A DNA stretch of 64,000 bases from Actinomycetaceae bacterium (GTDB lineage: Bacteria; Actinomycetota; Actinomycetes; Actinomycetales; Actinomycetaceae): the NCBI GenBank assembly GCA_030528145.1, contig JAUMZK010000004.1, positions 62,001 through 126,000 of the forward strand. Direction: 5' to 3'. Below are positions 54,392-62,795 of the stretch, in pieces. The position numbers and the translations under genes were made by a program. The first letter of the stretch is position 1. Each line of letters starts with the position of its first letter. The notes under the pieces were generated by a model, which was not told the DNA's origin, made no database searches, and was given only the letters and a program-made list of their open reading frames with translations.

Positions 54392-55299
54392 AAAGATTTG
54401 TTGGATCGTTTCCGTTTTGGCGTCTGTGAGTCGAAACCCTTGAATCTTTTGTACAAGCTGTTTGAAAGTCTCATCGGTAAGGGTCGATTCTTTTTGGTAA
54501 AAAGCGTTTTTGCTTTGCTGTAGCGCGCTGCCGAACGTTTATAAACTTCATCAACTCTCTGCCGAAAATTAGGATCGCCGTCAGGCATGATCTGAAGGTC
54601 CAAGATACCGTCCCCCGGATGCCCTGGATCTGAGGCAGTTTTCTCGTCCGTATAACGAGCGAGAAGAAGCTTTACCGTTTCGACGTAGCGTAGCCTCTTG
54701 TCTTCGACTCCGCCGCTTCTCATAATGTCTGCAAGACCAGTTAATGTTTTGAAAAGATTCTTAGGAGATGAAAGCTGCTCGTACGTAATTGGGTTTCCCG
54801 TCATCGAAAGTCCCCACTTAGGGAGTTTCGCAACGGTAGATTCTTCAACGTCTATCTTGTTACCAGCAAGTACTTTTCTATAGAGTATTCGGTCTTCATC
54901 ATCCCAGTAAATTCCTAACGTCTGCATTGACGGAGCTAGGATCAATGCGGGAACTAGTTGGTGTGAAATAGCGCTCTTTTTATGCTTGCCATCGCGCTTC
55001 ACTTCAGCAATAAGGAGTGCATGGCTAAGGCGATCTTCGGGAGTCATTGCGCGTGCCGATGATTTGTCTACGTCGTAAACGATGACGTCAGCTCTTAGCG
55101 AGTTGCGTCCAGCGTTACCGATATTCTTTAGGACTACGGTTTCGACATCGATTCGGCTCTTGGGATATCCGCGTTTGTCGATCAGGAACTCTAAAAGGTC
55201 AATGCGCATTGCTTCTTCCGTTGGAGTCAACCCATCAGAAGCCAAAGCCGTAGCTGTTAACTCTCCACGAATTGGGCAGGTCAATAAAATATTATTCAT
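54388..55299 (-). CDS. HSDR_N-type (PD-(D/E)xK) nuclease-like protein, no helicase motor
   Basis: A protein of about 303 residues (start ATG at 55299 with GGAGA five bases upstream; an alternative ATG at 55311 has none). The first half resembles the HsdR N-terminal nuclease domain: EEAMRIDLLEFLIDKRGYPKSRIDVE, then RADVIVYD (Asp71) and LLIAEVKRDG (Glu99, Lys101), a D...ExK catalytic arrangement. The long SF2 helicase motor of a real HsdR is missing. It is coupled to the methylase by ATGA, so it is probably the cutting partner or a target-binding cofactor of that enzyme. Confidence 0.82.
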   Translation of the reverse strand: MNNILLTCPIRGELTATALASDGLTPTEEAMRIDLLEFLIDKRGYPKSRIDVETVVLKNIGNAGRNSLRADVIVYDVDKSSARAMTPEDRLSHALLIAEVKRDGKHKKSAISHQLVPALILAPSMQTLGIYWDDEDRILYRKVLAGNKIDVEESTVAKLPKWGLSMTGNPITYEQLSSPKNLFKTLTGLADIMRSGGVEDKRLRYVETVKLLLARYTDEKTASDPGHPGDGILDLQIMPDGDPNFRQRVDEVYKRSAARYSKAKTLFTKKNRPLPMRLSNSLYKRFKGFDSQTPKRKRSNKSL

Positions 55300-55495
55300 G
55301 AGAGTCTCCATTCGGGTAATTGAGTAACGGTGTTAGAAAACTAAATAGCGGGGCGAAACAGTTTTGTTGAGAAGACCAATGGCATGGGTAACCAAGCTGT
55401 TCTTCTTTAGCGCGACTTTCGCCTTTCCAAAGGCGCTCGGCATCAATTGTTTTGTCAGAAAATTAGGAGAAATGTAAACACTTTGCGTTGACTCG

Positions 55496-57769
55496 TTAGA
55501 AAGCTTCATGCGTGCTCCCCATCATCTGGTAGTGCTGCTCTTGTCCCATGCACGTGAAGATGTTACGGAATGTCTCGCGACAAGTATCGATATCTGCCGA
55601 ATTCTCTATGTAGAAGATGTCGTCGCCGAGGTCGGTCATGTTGTGGGTGATGTAGGCGAGGATGGATTCTGCTTGGCATAGGTTTGTCAGGTCTTCGGTG
55701 CCGTCCTCGTTTACTGTTACAAACTTATCGCGGTTTTCGTCGAGGATTCTGGTTCGTAGGTCTTGCCCATCGTACCCGCACAGCTGCAGGAAGTAGTGTT
55801 CAAGGATGCGGCGCATGACGTTGAGGAGTGTTGTTGGGCTGTTCAGCTCTTTGTACTCTCGCCAGAGCGCTGCGTATGCGTTGGAGACGGGTGAGTAGTT
55901 CTCCGGCTGGGAAGGAGCGTCAGCGCGATTCCTCACACAGAGATCAATGCTTGACTGGTTGTTTCGTTTCTTGACTAAGAAGTAGAAGACGTGCTTGTAG
56001 TCGCTGATGCGGTTGTAGCTGGCTTCTTTGAAAAAGTATGCGTTATGGGTCAGCACGAATACTTGTTTGACGTGATCTCGGTTGTCGGAGCCGGGTGTTT
56101 GCTGCCAGTTGTTGAGACAGTAGTTGACTAGTTCTCGAACAAGTGAGGCGACGATAAAAAGGGCTCCAGAGTCCATGCTGGAAACTGGGTCGTCGATGAT
56201 GACAATTTTGTCTGTCTGGTCACCGTCGCCAGTGAGGCTTCCTTGGATTCGGAAGTAGAAGTAGAGGAAGGCGATGAAGTTACGTTCGCCTTCGGAGAGA
56301 TGCTCTGCAAGACGCCCGTTTTCACGAACTACCTCGTAGCTGTTTGGATGCTGTGGCTTTGGCCTTAACGAGAAACCCTCGAATCCAGAGTCGGTGAGTA
56401 GCTGGTTGATAGCCTCCATCGTGGCTGTAGTGTTGACGGTTTGGCTGGTCAGTTCACGAATTTTTGATTCAATCCTGGCGATGTCATCAGCGGCATCTCT
56501 TTCTGCTTTGTCAGCATTTGAAATCGCTGTTTCCAGTTCTGCTTTCGTTTTGTTAAACGTTTCAAGCTCTTCGTTTACTGTGTGGGCAAGAAGTTCCCAT
56601 ACCTTCTTTTTGCAGGTGGCTTGTTGTGCGGTCTGGTTAGTGACGATCTCGTTGTGGTCGGCGGTGGCTTTATTAAACCCATCGACGAGGTTGTTGATCT
56701 CATTAACCAAATCGTCAATGGCTTGGAGAGTGATCTTCGTGCTTGGGTTTTGCAGTTTCTTGTCCAACTCATGGATGTTTGATTCGATTCGCGCTCTCAG
56801 TAAATCGACTTTGAGGTCGTAAGTTGTTAAATCCAAGCTCGGCAAGAGATCCGTGAGGTCTTGCCGTTTAGGGGTCGACCAAATGTTTCGAGCAAGGTTT
56901 CTGTACTGATCGGCGAATACCTTCAACTGCTCGATGTCTTGTTGGTACGCCTCGTCGAGACAGGATGCTATTTGTTCTTCGAAATCTTCGGGAAGCGCTT
57001 GAGCGCAATATGGGCATTGGTTTTTTGCTTCGTTCGCAAACCGGGTATGTCCCTGGCTCACCCAATCAGTAGCTTTGAGGGCTTTAACGAATTGTGCGTA
57101 TGCGGTTTCGGTGCTGCTGGTGATTTCTTTGGTCAGTAGATCACTTGTTGGGAGGGAACCGCCGATTCGAGAGATCATGGCGTAAGCGTGTGCGCTGTCA
57201 TCGTAGGCCACGGCGTACAGAGTCTTGAGTTCTGCCTGGTCGTGGTTGTTGGACTTCGTCTTGAGTAGTTCATCGAAAAAATTGACGACACTGCGCTTGA
57301 AGCCGTCTTGCGTTTTTGAGCAATCTTTTCTGAGGCTACTTGTGTCATCCCAGCACTTTTTAGAGGCATCGTCTTTTGCTTTAGCGAGTGCAGTTTCTTT
57401 TTCTTGTTTGTCGGATTGTGCTTGGTTTCTGTTCTTCCTCTGATCAGCGAGCTCAGCCTGTCTTGCTGCTATCTGTTCTTCGATGCCGATGTTCTTCTCG
57501 TCCAGGGTGAATACACCCGGTAGTGCCTGCGATTGGCGGAAGTTCTTGTCGATGAATTCCCTGTCGAAAAGGTGGAAGCTGTAATCGTCGGGGTTGTGCC
57601 CGGCTTGCCATGTAAGGCCGCTTTCTCCCCTTATCGCTTTGGAGAGGGCCGATTTGCCTGTGCCGTTGTGTCCGAAGAAGAAGTTGACTGGGGCGAACTC
57701 AACGGTGACAGAATTGAAAGTCGCTTGTTTGAGGAGGGTGCTGGCGACAGCGGATCGATATTTAGTCAT
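55496..57769 (-). CDS. RloC/PrrC-like ABC-type ATPase with zinc hook and candidate anticodon-nuclease domain
   Basis: A protein of 757 residues (ATG at 57769, GGAGG five bases upstream). Walker A is FFFGHNGTGKSALSKA (about 31-46). A coiled coil follows, interrupted by the hook motif QCPYCAQ (Cys252/Cys255), then the ABC signature LSEGERNF (about 491), Walker B KIVIIDDPVSSMD (about 521-533) and the H-loop FVLTHN. The C-terminus carries RRILEHYF (Arg653 or 654, Glu657) and a later YITHN (His about 709), fitting the Arg...Glu...His triad of PrrC/RloC anticodon nucleases. Family members cut tRNA when the linked restriction enzyme is disarmed by phage. The nuclease assignment is an inference; the ATPase is certain. 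Confidence 0.82.
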   Translation of the reverse strand: MTKYRSAVASTLLKQATFNSVTVEFAPVNFFFGHNGTGKSALSKAIRGESGLTWQAGHNPDDYSFHLFDREFIDKNFRQSQALPGVFTLDEKNIGIEEQIAARQAELADQRKNRNQAQSDKQEKETALAKAKDDASKKCWDDTSSLRKDCSKTQDGFKRSVVNFFDELLKTKSNNHDQAELKTLYAVAYDDSAHAYAMISRIGGSLPTSDLLTKEITSSTETAYAQFVKALKATDWVSQGHTRFANEAKNQCPYCAQALPEDFEEQIASCLDEAYQQDIEQLKVFADQYRNLARNIWSTPKRQDLTDLLPSLDLTTYDLKVDLLRARIESNIHELDKKLQNPSTKITLQAIDDLVNEINNLVDGFNKATADHNEIVTNQTAQQATCKKKVWELLAHTVNEELETFNKTKAELETAISNADKAERDAADDIARIESKIRELTSQTVNTTATMEAINQLLTDSGFEGFSLRPKPQHPNSYEVVRENGRLAEHLSEGERNFIAFLYFYFRIQGSLTGDGDQTDKIVIIDDPVSSMDSGALFIVASLVRELVNYCLNNWQQTPGSDNRDHVKQVFVLTHNAYFFKEASYNRISDYKHVFYFLVKKRNNQSSIDLCVRNRADAPSQPENYSPVSNAYAALWREYKELNSPTTLLNVMRRILEHYFLQLCGYDGQDLRTRILDENRDKFVTVNEDGTEDLTNLCQAESILAYITHNMTDLGDDIFYIENSADIDTCRETFRNIFTCMGQEQHYQMMGSTHEAF

Positions 57770-57992
57770 TTTTACCTCCGTCAGCCAATTTTCCTTCACG
57801 CACCAATGCGTCGATTTCTGAAAGCTTGAATTTGTACATTTTCCCGACTTTGCTGGCGGGAAGTCTGCCTTGCTTCACCCAGTTGCGAACTGTGTCTTTA
57901 CTTAAGCTTAGATGCGCGGCAACGTCTTCCAGGTTTACCCATTTTTCAGCCGCACCGGCGTATCCGTTTTCTTGGTATGCATTCATAGACAT
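57762..57992 (-). CDS. excisionase/MerR-type helix-turn-helix protein
   Basis: A 76-residue DNA-binding protein with a winged helix-turn-helix: WVNLEDVAAHLSLSKDTVRNWVKQGRLPASKVGKMYKFKLSEIDALVREG. This is the layout of the excisionase (Xis)/MerR-like family. GGGGAG precedes the ATG at 57992, and the stop overlaps the RloC-like start (ATGACTAA), so translation is coupled. It could regulate the operon or act as a recombination directionality factor. The tight coupling to defence genes favours regulation. Confidence 0.85.
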   Translation of the reverse strand: MSMNAYQENGYAGAAEKWVNLEDVAAHLSLSKDTVRNWVKQGRLPASKVGKMYKFKLSEIDALVREGKLADGGKND

Positions 57993-58652
57993 TCAGCTCC
58001 CCATGATTATGTAGGGCTGATATGGGATACCTGCATCTTGAAATGCCTCGAACAGATTAACTCTCTTGAGTGCCCAGTGAGTTCTGTTTAGCTCGTTAAC
58101 AAATCGATACCCATTGATGCCGAGGTAGGTAGCGTTCTCGTTGAGCAGGTTTTGTGGGATGGGGTGGATGATGTGGAAGCCGATTCGGATCCCGTTATCT
58201 TGCACGCGAATATCTGTGACGGCACCCCAGTAAGCCGTTTGGCCATCTGCGGCTTGACCATAAAGCGCGTTTTCGGACGCGAAGATAGCTGGAAAGAGCT
58301 TGAGCTGATTGATCATGTCAGGTTCAAGCCGAGCGAACTGTTCTTTCAGTGTTGCGTCAGTGTATTCGGTCAAAGCGCGAGTCGGGTCAACCATGAACCT
58401 ATCGGAATCGAAATCCTCTCCGCCGATAACAAACAGGTGGTAATGGCTTGGATCCATCGGGCGCATCCCCGCCTGGTGACCAGCACGAGTAGACGATGGG
58501 AGGTGTCTCGCTCCGGGGACGTAGACCTGAACTTGTGTGGGATTGACTTGATCTGCATGCGCAATCTGCAGATTGTTTTCTCCACCCTGATGCACTTGCA
58601 CCTGAGCAACAGCGCTGGAGTTTCCGACAGGCGTGAGATCTTTCCCCATCAT
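57993..58652 (-). CDS. unknown protein of the defence operon, N-terminal QGG...N.QI motif
   Basis: A 219-residue protein (ATG at 58652 overlapping the upstream stop by ATGA). Near the N-terminus it reads VHQGGENNLQIAHADQVN, followed by a Pro-rich QVYVPGARHLP and a compact domain (HYHLFVIGGEDFDSDRFMVDP, ATYLGINGYRFVNELNRTHWALKRVNLFEAF). A short motif with the same Gly-Gly...Asn...Gln-Ile pattern ends the protein encoded just upstream. I do not recognise the family. Being the second gene of the operon with RloC-like and restriction genes, it is probably an accessory or sensing subunit. Confidence 0.7.
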   Translation of the reverse strand: MMGKDLTPVGNSSAVAQVQVHQGGENNLQIAHADQVNPTQVQVYVPGARHLPSSTRAGHQAGMRPMDPSHYHLFVIGGEDFDSDRFMVDPTRALTEYTDATLKEQFARLEPDMINQLKLFPAIFASENALYGQAADGQTAYWGAVTDIRVQDNGIRIGFHIIHPIPQNLLNENATYLGINGYRFVNELNRTHWALKRVNLFEAFQDAGIPYQPYIIMGS

Positions 58653-59551
58653 TTTTGCCACCCGCCTATATTCAGCGTTCTTACATGACCGATCTGCGTA
58701 TTCCCTGTACCACCTTGAAACACAAAAACCTGAGTTTTCGATGGGACGCTTTCGGCAGAACCAAGATCGTTTTCAGAGCTGTCGTAGTTTCCTTGAGGTT
58801 CATGATCATCTTCGACGAATTCACCTTCAAGAACTTCTTCATAGTCATTGGAAGAAGGCTTAGCAGTGACTGGATCAGCAACATAGCGAGTCACGGAAAC
58901 AGTTTGTGCGCTGGTTGGTACTGCGCGCAGGTTGATCTTCCACCGGCTGTTAGGAACAGAATGTTCGTCATGCCAGCGCTGAAACGTTGAACGTCCTTCT
59001 AGATTGTCAGGCACCTTCGTCAAGATGTAGTGCCAAAGGCCAAGTAACAAGGAATCAAGGCAGACGTTTTTGAGACATAGCAGCTCCGATTTCGGGATTG
59101 CTTGCCCGTTTTCTAAGACGAACAGTTCCTGATCGTCAGCGATAGAAGTGTCTTCTTCGACCAGCCCAAGCAGAGCACTAACCAACCAATCAGCTTTGCT
59201 TTCTACATCAAGAAATGTGTCAACCAAGTCCTTCATCGCAGCTAACGGTGCGGCATATTGGTTTCGGATCCTTTGATCGAACCCATCAACGTCTGTTGGC
59301 TCGTCGAACGGTAAATACAGTCCCTGTGCCTGTTTACAAGATCTGTAGTCTGACGCGTTTTGGCTAAAAGTGGAATCGGGCGGATCAAAATACGTAGGGA
59401 CGAAAATCCGAAGCAAAGACTTAAGCAGCTCGCGGTCGTTAAGACCCTCTGCTTTACCTGCAAGTGATTCGCGAGCTTTCCTAGTCGGCTTTCTGGCGTG
59501 CCCTAAGAGCACCATGAAAGTGCCATCTGTCAGTCGATCAGATGACGGCAC
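58649..59551 (-). CDS. unknown first protein of the defence operon, C-terminal QGG...N.QI motif
   Basis: A protein of about 300 residues. I chose the GTG at 59551 because GGAGG stands five bases upstream; a GTG at 59557 is possible. The N-terminal 200 residues are helical (LLKSLLRIFVPTYFDPPDSTF, DYRSCKQAQGLYLPFDEPTDVDGFDQRIRNQYAAPLAAM, VCLDSLLLGLWHYIL, STFQRWHDEHS). An acidic linker and the terminal VFVFQGGTGNTQIGHVRTLNIGG follow. The ending is the same pattern as in the next protein, suggesting binding to a common partner or to each other. The family is not recognised. Confidence 0.7.
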   Translation of the reverse strand: MPSSDRLTDGTFMVLLGHARKPTRKARESLAGKAEGLNDRELLKSLLRIFVPTYFDPPDSTFSQNASDYRSCKQAQGLYLPFDEPTDVDGFDQRIRNQYAAPLAAMKDLVDTFLDVESKADWLVSALLGLVEEDTSIADDQELFVLENGQAIPKSELLCLKNVCLDSLLLGLWHYILTKVPDNLEGRSTFQRWHDEHSVPNSRWKINLRAVPTSAQTVSVTRYVADPVTAKPSSNDYEEVLEGEFVEDDHEPQGNYDSSENDLGSAESVPSKTQVFVFQGGTGNTQIGHVRTLNIGGWQK

Positions 59552-60022
59552 AGGCACCTCCTCGAAAGCCCTAACCTTCCGAACCTTCTGAACCCTGCCT
59601 AACTATTGCTGCCTAACACTGCGAACTTCAAGGTTGAAGTAACGAGGTGCGAGAGGCGTAGAAACGCCGCTTGGCAATGGCAAGAACTCAGACTGGTTCC
59701 TATCAATTCACATCAAACCAGTCTACAAGTACTGGCCACACCAAGCAGCAGCAAAACACCGCTTGCGTCTCTAGTCAGGTGAGACAGGCGGTTGTGTACA
59801 GGCCGTCTGGCTCACGAACTACGAGGGCACGGCACTGATCACGTCGAGCAACAACTGAGCTCAGGTTTCTATTCGTCCCAAGTCGGAACGATCTGCAGGA
59901 GCCGCTGGGGCGGGCATCCCACACCGGGTGTCCGCCCTTAGCCATGCCCCCAGATCTATTCCAGCCACAGATGAATAGCAGCAGCGTCTCTTGTGGATCT
60001 TCCGAGAAAGCACGGAAGATCC
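59552..60022. other. intergenic region between divergent defence operon and phage/ICE module
   Basis: About 470 bases that must hold the promoters of both divergent units. Visible structure: a hairpin around 59907-59938 (GGGCGG...CCGCCC with inner GCATCC/GGGTGT pairing) and short direct repeats of CTAAC/TGCCTAAC type near 59597-59620. I see no gene, no GAGGACG motif and no clear promoter hexamers. Confidence 0.45.
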
Positions 60023-60655
60023 ATGAAACTCAAGATCACATCAGAACCGGAATCTAATGCAACATTCTCGAAGCCTCAGTATTTCGAAGCCGAGGTAACT
60101 ACTGAGGAAGCCACGCTCCTAATTGAGCGAGACCTCCAACTACGCCAACAAGCAGCCGACACCCCTGAGGCAGTCAAACCAAGGACAGCTCAAGAGATCC
60201 TGACTGAGCTTGGTAGGCGGGATTACAAACGTTGGCACACTGTGTGGAGGCAAGACCGGGACAACGGAACCCTCTGTTCATTCGAGGTTTGGAACGAATA
60301 CGGCGGACAAGAATCAGCTGCGCACTTATCTGCCGAAGATGAACTCATCGCAGCCGAAGAACAAGCTCTGAAAACGTTGAAGATCGCATTGATCGGTCAG
60401 CTTCTCGATGAGCTGATTGCTGATCTTCCTGATGTGCAGCGTGCCGTATTTATTGCTGTCGTTGTTGCGCAACGCTCGCAAGTTGATGTTGCTGTCGAGC
60501 GTGGCGTTTCTAAACCTGCGATTTCAAAAAACCTGGCGAAGGCGATGGCGCGGCTTCGTGCTGGATTGGCAGCGGCGGGGGTTAACTCTGCGGATGTTTC
60601 TGGCCTTCTAGTGAGCGACACAAACGTTGGCGCTCAGGAAGGAAAGAAAGCATGA
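60023..60655 (+). CDS. phage/ICE sigma-70-like region 4 protein
   Basis: A 210-residue protein from ATG 60023, with GGAAG four bases upstream; a GTG at 59993 in the same frame has none. The second half carries a sigma-region-4-like helix-turn-helix: IADLPDVQRAVFIAVVVAQRSQVDVAVERGVSKPAISKNLAKAMARLRAGLA. The first half (ATFSKPQYFEAEVTTEEATLLIERDLQ) is family-specific. Such proteins occur at the start of replication modules in phages and integrative elements of actinobacteria and firmicutes and are thought to regulate them. It overlaps the next gene by ATGA. Confidence 0.75.
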   Translation: MKLKITSEPESNATFSKPQYFEAEVTTEEATLLIERDLQLRQQAADTPEAVKPRTAQEILTELGRRDYKRWHTVWRQDRDNGTLCSFEVWNEYGGQESAAHLSAEDELIAAEEQALKTLKIALIGQLLDELIADLPDVQRAVFIAVVVAQRSQVDVAVERGVSKPAISKNLAKAMARLRAGLAAAGVNSADVSGLLVSDTNVGAQEGKKA

Positions 60656-60909
60656 GCGCCAAGCTCAAAATCAGAGTCGCTCGCCAGCCAGACCCGGATG
60701 CGCTGCTCTCGGCTCGCGAAATCCGTCCGTCGAAACGACTGCTGCGCACCATCTTCGGCACCTCAAAACCTCGCCACAAAATGGCGATTCTTCTGCCCGG
60801 ATCGGAAGCCGACACGGTTGAAGTGCGTGTCTCCGATGCCGCGGACGACGATCTCATGGCCTTAGCGGACGCGGTCGGCGTCACTGGAAACGGTGGTGAT
60901 CGGCGATGA
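60652..60909 (+). CDS. small phage/ICE-associated protein
   Basis: An 85-residue basic protein (SAKLKIRVARQPDPDALLSAREIRPSKRLLRTIFG...) with an acidic end (VSDAADDDLMALADAVG). It overlaps the genes on both sides by ATGA, so it belongs to the module. No family is recognised. Confidence 0.7.
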   Translation: MSAKLKIRVARQPDPDALLSAREIRPSKRLLRTIFGTSKPRHKMAILLPGSEADTVEVRVSDAADDDLMALADAVGVTGNGGDRR

Positions 60910-61304
60910 ACGTGAAAGACGCCAATTACATCATCTCCGCGCTGAATCATGTCGCTGAACTTGTCACGGCTCTGGCCTACGACGTGGAACAGCAAGCGTG
61001 GGAAGGGATTGAAGATCACGCAGGCATGTCGGGTGCGCGGCCTATCGCCGCAGTCCAACTCGCGCAGCCAGCGCTCGAAGACGCCGCACGGCAGCATCAA
61101 CAGGCTGCAGCACCGGCAGCAGAACCTGAACCACAGGTGACACTGGAACAGATACGAGGCGTGCTGGCTAGGCTGTCAGGTCGTGGGCTGACCGAGCAAG
61201 TTCGCCAGATGATTCTCAACACCGGTGCGAACAAGCTATCTGAAGTTGATCCGGCGAAGTATCCGGCTTTGTTGGCTGAGGCGCGGAGGCTTTCCGATGC
61301 CTAA
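60906..61304 (+). CDS. phage/ICE-associated helical protein
   Basis: A 132-residue protein, Ala/Glu/Gln-rich and helical (DANYIISALNHVAELVTALAYDVEQQAWEGIEDHA), with an Ala/Pro/Glu linker and a C-terminal helical part VTLEQIRGVLARLSGRGLTEQVRQMILNTGANKLSEVDPAKYPALLAEARRL. This end resembles small rRNA-biogenesis or phage scaffold-like helices that accompany DUF2800 genes. It overlaps the next gene by eight bases. Function unknown. Confidence 0.7.
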   Translation: MNVKDANYIISALNHVAELVTALAYDVEQQAWEGIEDHAGMSGARPIAAVQLAQPALEDAARQHQQAAAPAAEPEPQVTLEQIRGVLARLSGRGLTEQVRQMILNTGANKLSEVDPAKYPALLAEARRLSDA

Positions 61305-62454
61305 GCACGCAACATTGTCTGCTTCGGGGGCGCATCGGTGGATGAATTGCCCACCATCTGCGCTTATCGAAGCTGGGCTACCGGAATCCACATCGGACGC
61401 TGCCGAGCAAGGCACTGCAGCTCACGCGCTTGCAGAGCACAAACTACGCCGAGCATTGAAACAGCGGTCTAAGCGTCCAACGTCTGACTGGATCAATGAC
61501 GAGATGGAACAGCTGACCGATGAGTATGCGACGTTCGTTCTTGAGCAGGTAGCTGCGGTGAAGGGAAACTGCCCAGATCCCGTGGTGTTGGTCGAACAGC
61601 GGTTGGACTTTAGCCATGTGGTGCCTGGTGGTTTCGGCACCGGCGACTGCGCGCTCATCGCTGAACCACTCTTGCAGATCATCGACCTGAAATACGGCCA
61701 AGGCGTGCTGGTTGAAGCCGAACACAATCCTCAATTGATGTTGCATGCGCTGGGTGCGCTCCGAGCGTTCGATGCCCTATACGAGATCGCCGAAGTGGCG
61801 GTCACGATCTATCAACCGCGCCGTTCCAATATTTCGACGTGGCAGACGACCGTCGCCGAGCTAGCGGCGTGGACTGAGAACGATGTCGCACCGAGGGCTG
61901 CTTTGGCTGCTGCCGGTGAGGGTGAATTTTACCCCGGATCGTGGTGTACGTTTTGCAAAATCTCCGCCACCTGCAGGGCGCGAGCCGAGGCCAACCTTGC
62001 CCTAGCCAAGTTGGAGTTTCGCCCGCCCGCAAAGCTAGACAACTCAGAGATCAGCGCAGTTTTGTCGCAGCTCCCTGAGTTGACGAAATGGGCATGCGAC
62101 GTCCAAGACTATGCGCTCTCGCTTGCCGTGAACCAAGGCAAGCAGTGGGCAGGGTTCAAGGTGGTCGAAGGGCGCTCGATCCGCAAATATGCCGACGAAA
62201 AAGAGGTCGCCAAGGCCGCGCAAGATGCCGGATACACCGACATTTTCGACCGCAAACTCATCACCTTGACCGCCATGGAACGCCTTATGGGTAAGGCGAC
62301 CTTCAGCGAGGTTCTCGGCGACCTCGTGATCAAGCCAGCAGGAAAACCCATGCTGGCACCCCACACAGACAAACGACCAGCACTCCACATCGCGAGTGCG
62401 GTCACTGAATTTGAAGCAATCAACGACAACCATTCCAAGAAAGCAGGTAAATAA
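61297..62454 (+). CDS. DUF2800 family phage protein (PD-(D/E)xK nuclease-like)
   Basis: A 385-residue protein starting MPKHATLSASGAHRWMNCPPSALIE at ATG 61297 (GGAGG seven bases upstream; the longer frame to 61225 overlaps the previous gene). It has the nuclease-like residues GTAAHALAEHKLR, GTGDCALIAEPLLQIIDLKYGQG (D...D-x-K) and a Cys cluster CTFCKISATCRARAEANLA typical of Cas4/AddB-like iron-sulfur nucleases. DUF2800 proteins belong to phage replication modules and are usually followed by DUF2815 and a DNA polymerase. Only the first of these follows here, and it is truncated. Confidence 0.88.
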   Translation: MPKHATLSASGAHRWMNCPPSALIEAGLPESTSDAAEQGTAAHALAEHKLRRALKQRSKRPTSDWINDEMEQLTDEYATFVLEQVAAVKGNCPDPVVLVEQRLDFSHVVPGGFGTGDCALIAEPLLQIIDLKYGQGVLVEAEHNPQLMLHALGALRAFDALYEIAEVAVTIYQPRRSNISTWQTTVAELAAWTENDVAPRAALAAAGEGEFYPGSWCTFCKISATCRARAEANLALAKLEFRPPAKLDNSEISAVLSQLPELTKWACDVQDYALSLAVNQGKQWAGFKVVEGRSIRKYADEKEVAKAAQDAGYTDIFDRKLITLTAMERLMGKATFSEVLGDLVIKPAGKPMLAPHTDKRPALHIASAVTEFEAINDNHSKKAGK

Positions 62455-62456
62455 TC

Positions 62457-62750
62457 ATGTCGAACAATGTGAACCCAACCCGCGTAGTCACAGGCGAAGT
62501 ACGGCTCTCCTACGCCAATGTCTTTGAAGCCAAGTCCATCAACGGCGGAAAACCCAAGTACTCCGTATCACTGATCATTCCCAAGTCCGATAAGGCGACG
62601 CTGGCCAAGATCGAACGCGCCATCGACGCAGGGAAGGAGACTGGGCCCAACCGCCTCGAAATCACCGATTTATACACCACTTTAAGACCTTTGACAAGCA
62701 GGTCAGGTATATGTTCAACTAAATGTAGTGTGAGTTTAGATACTAAATAA
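62457..62750 (+). pseudogene. DUF2815 family phage protein, truncated at the 3' end
   Basis: The first 60 residues match DUF2815 (VVTGEVRLSYANVFEAKSINGGKPKYSVSLIIPKSDKATLAKIERAIDAGKE). After about 62640 the sequence leaves the family (TGPNRLEITDLYTTLRPLTSRSG...) and stops at 97 residues instead of about 180. The usual next genes of the module (DNA polymerase, helicase) are absent and a peptide/ABC transporter locus follows. The gene was therefore cut by a recombination event, probably the insertion of that locus. Confidence 0.8.
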
Positions 62751-62771
62751 ATATCTCATCCAACTCACACT
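62727..62771 (+). promoter_or_regulatory. 10-bp inverted repeat upstream of the cysteine-rich peptide gene
   Basis: AGTGTGAGTT (62727-62736) and AACTCACACT (62762-62771) are perfect inverted repeats with a 25-base A/T-rich spacer, ending 24 bases before the start codon. It may be an operator for a dimeric regulator or an RNA hairpin in the leader. TTGACA lies at 62691-62696, but no well-spaced -10 box is apparent. Confidence 0.6.
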
Positions 62772-62795
62772 TCGCATATTTGGAAGGAGAGTATT

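Noticed and set aside
55690-55700. The single CGTCCTC in the island as evidence against motif depletion
   Set aside because: One copy in about 11.5 kb is near the chance level; it does not change the contrast with the rest of the window.
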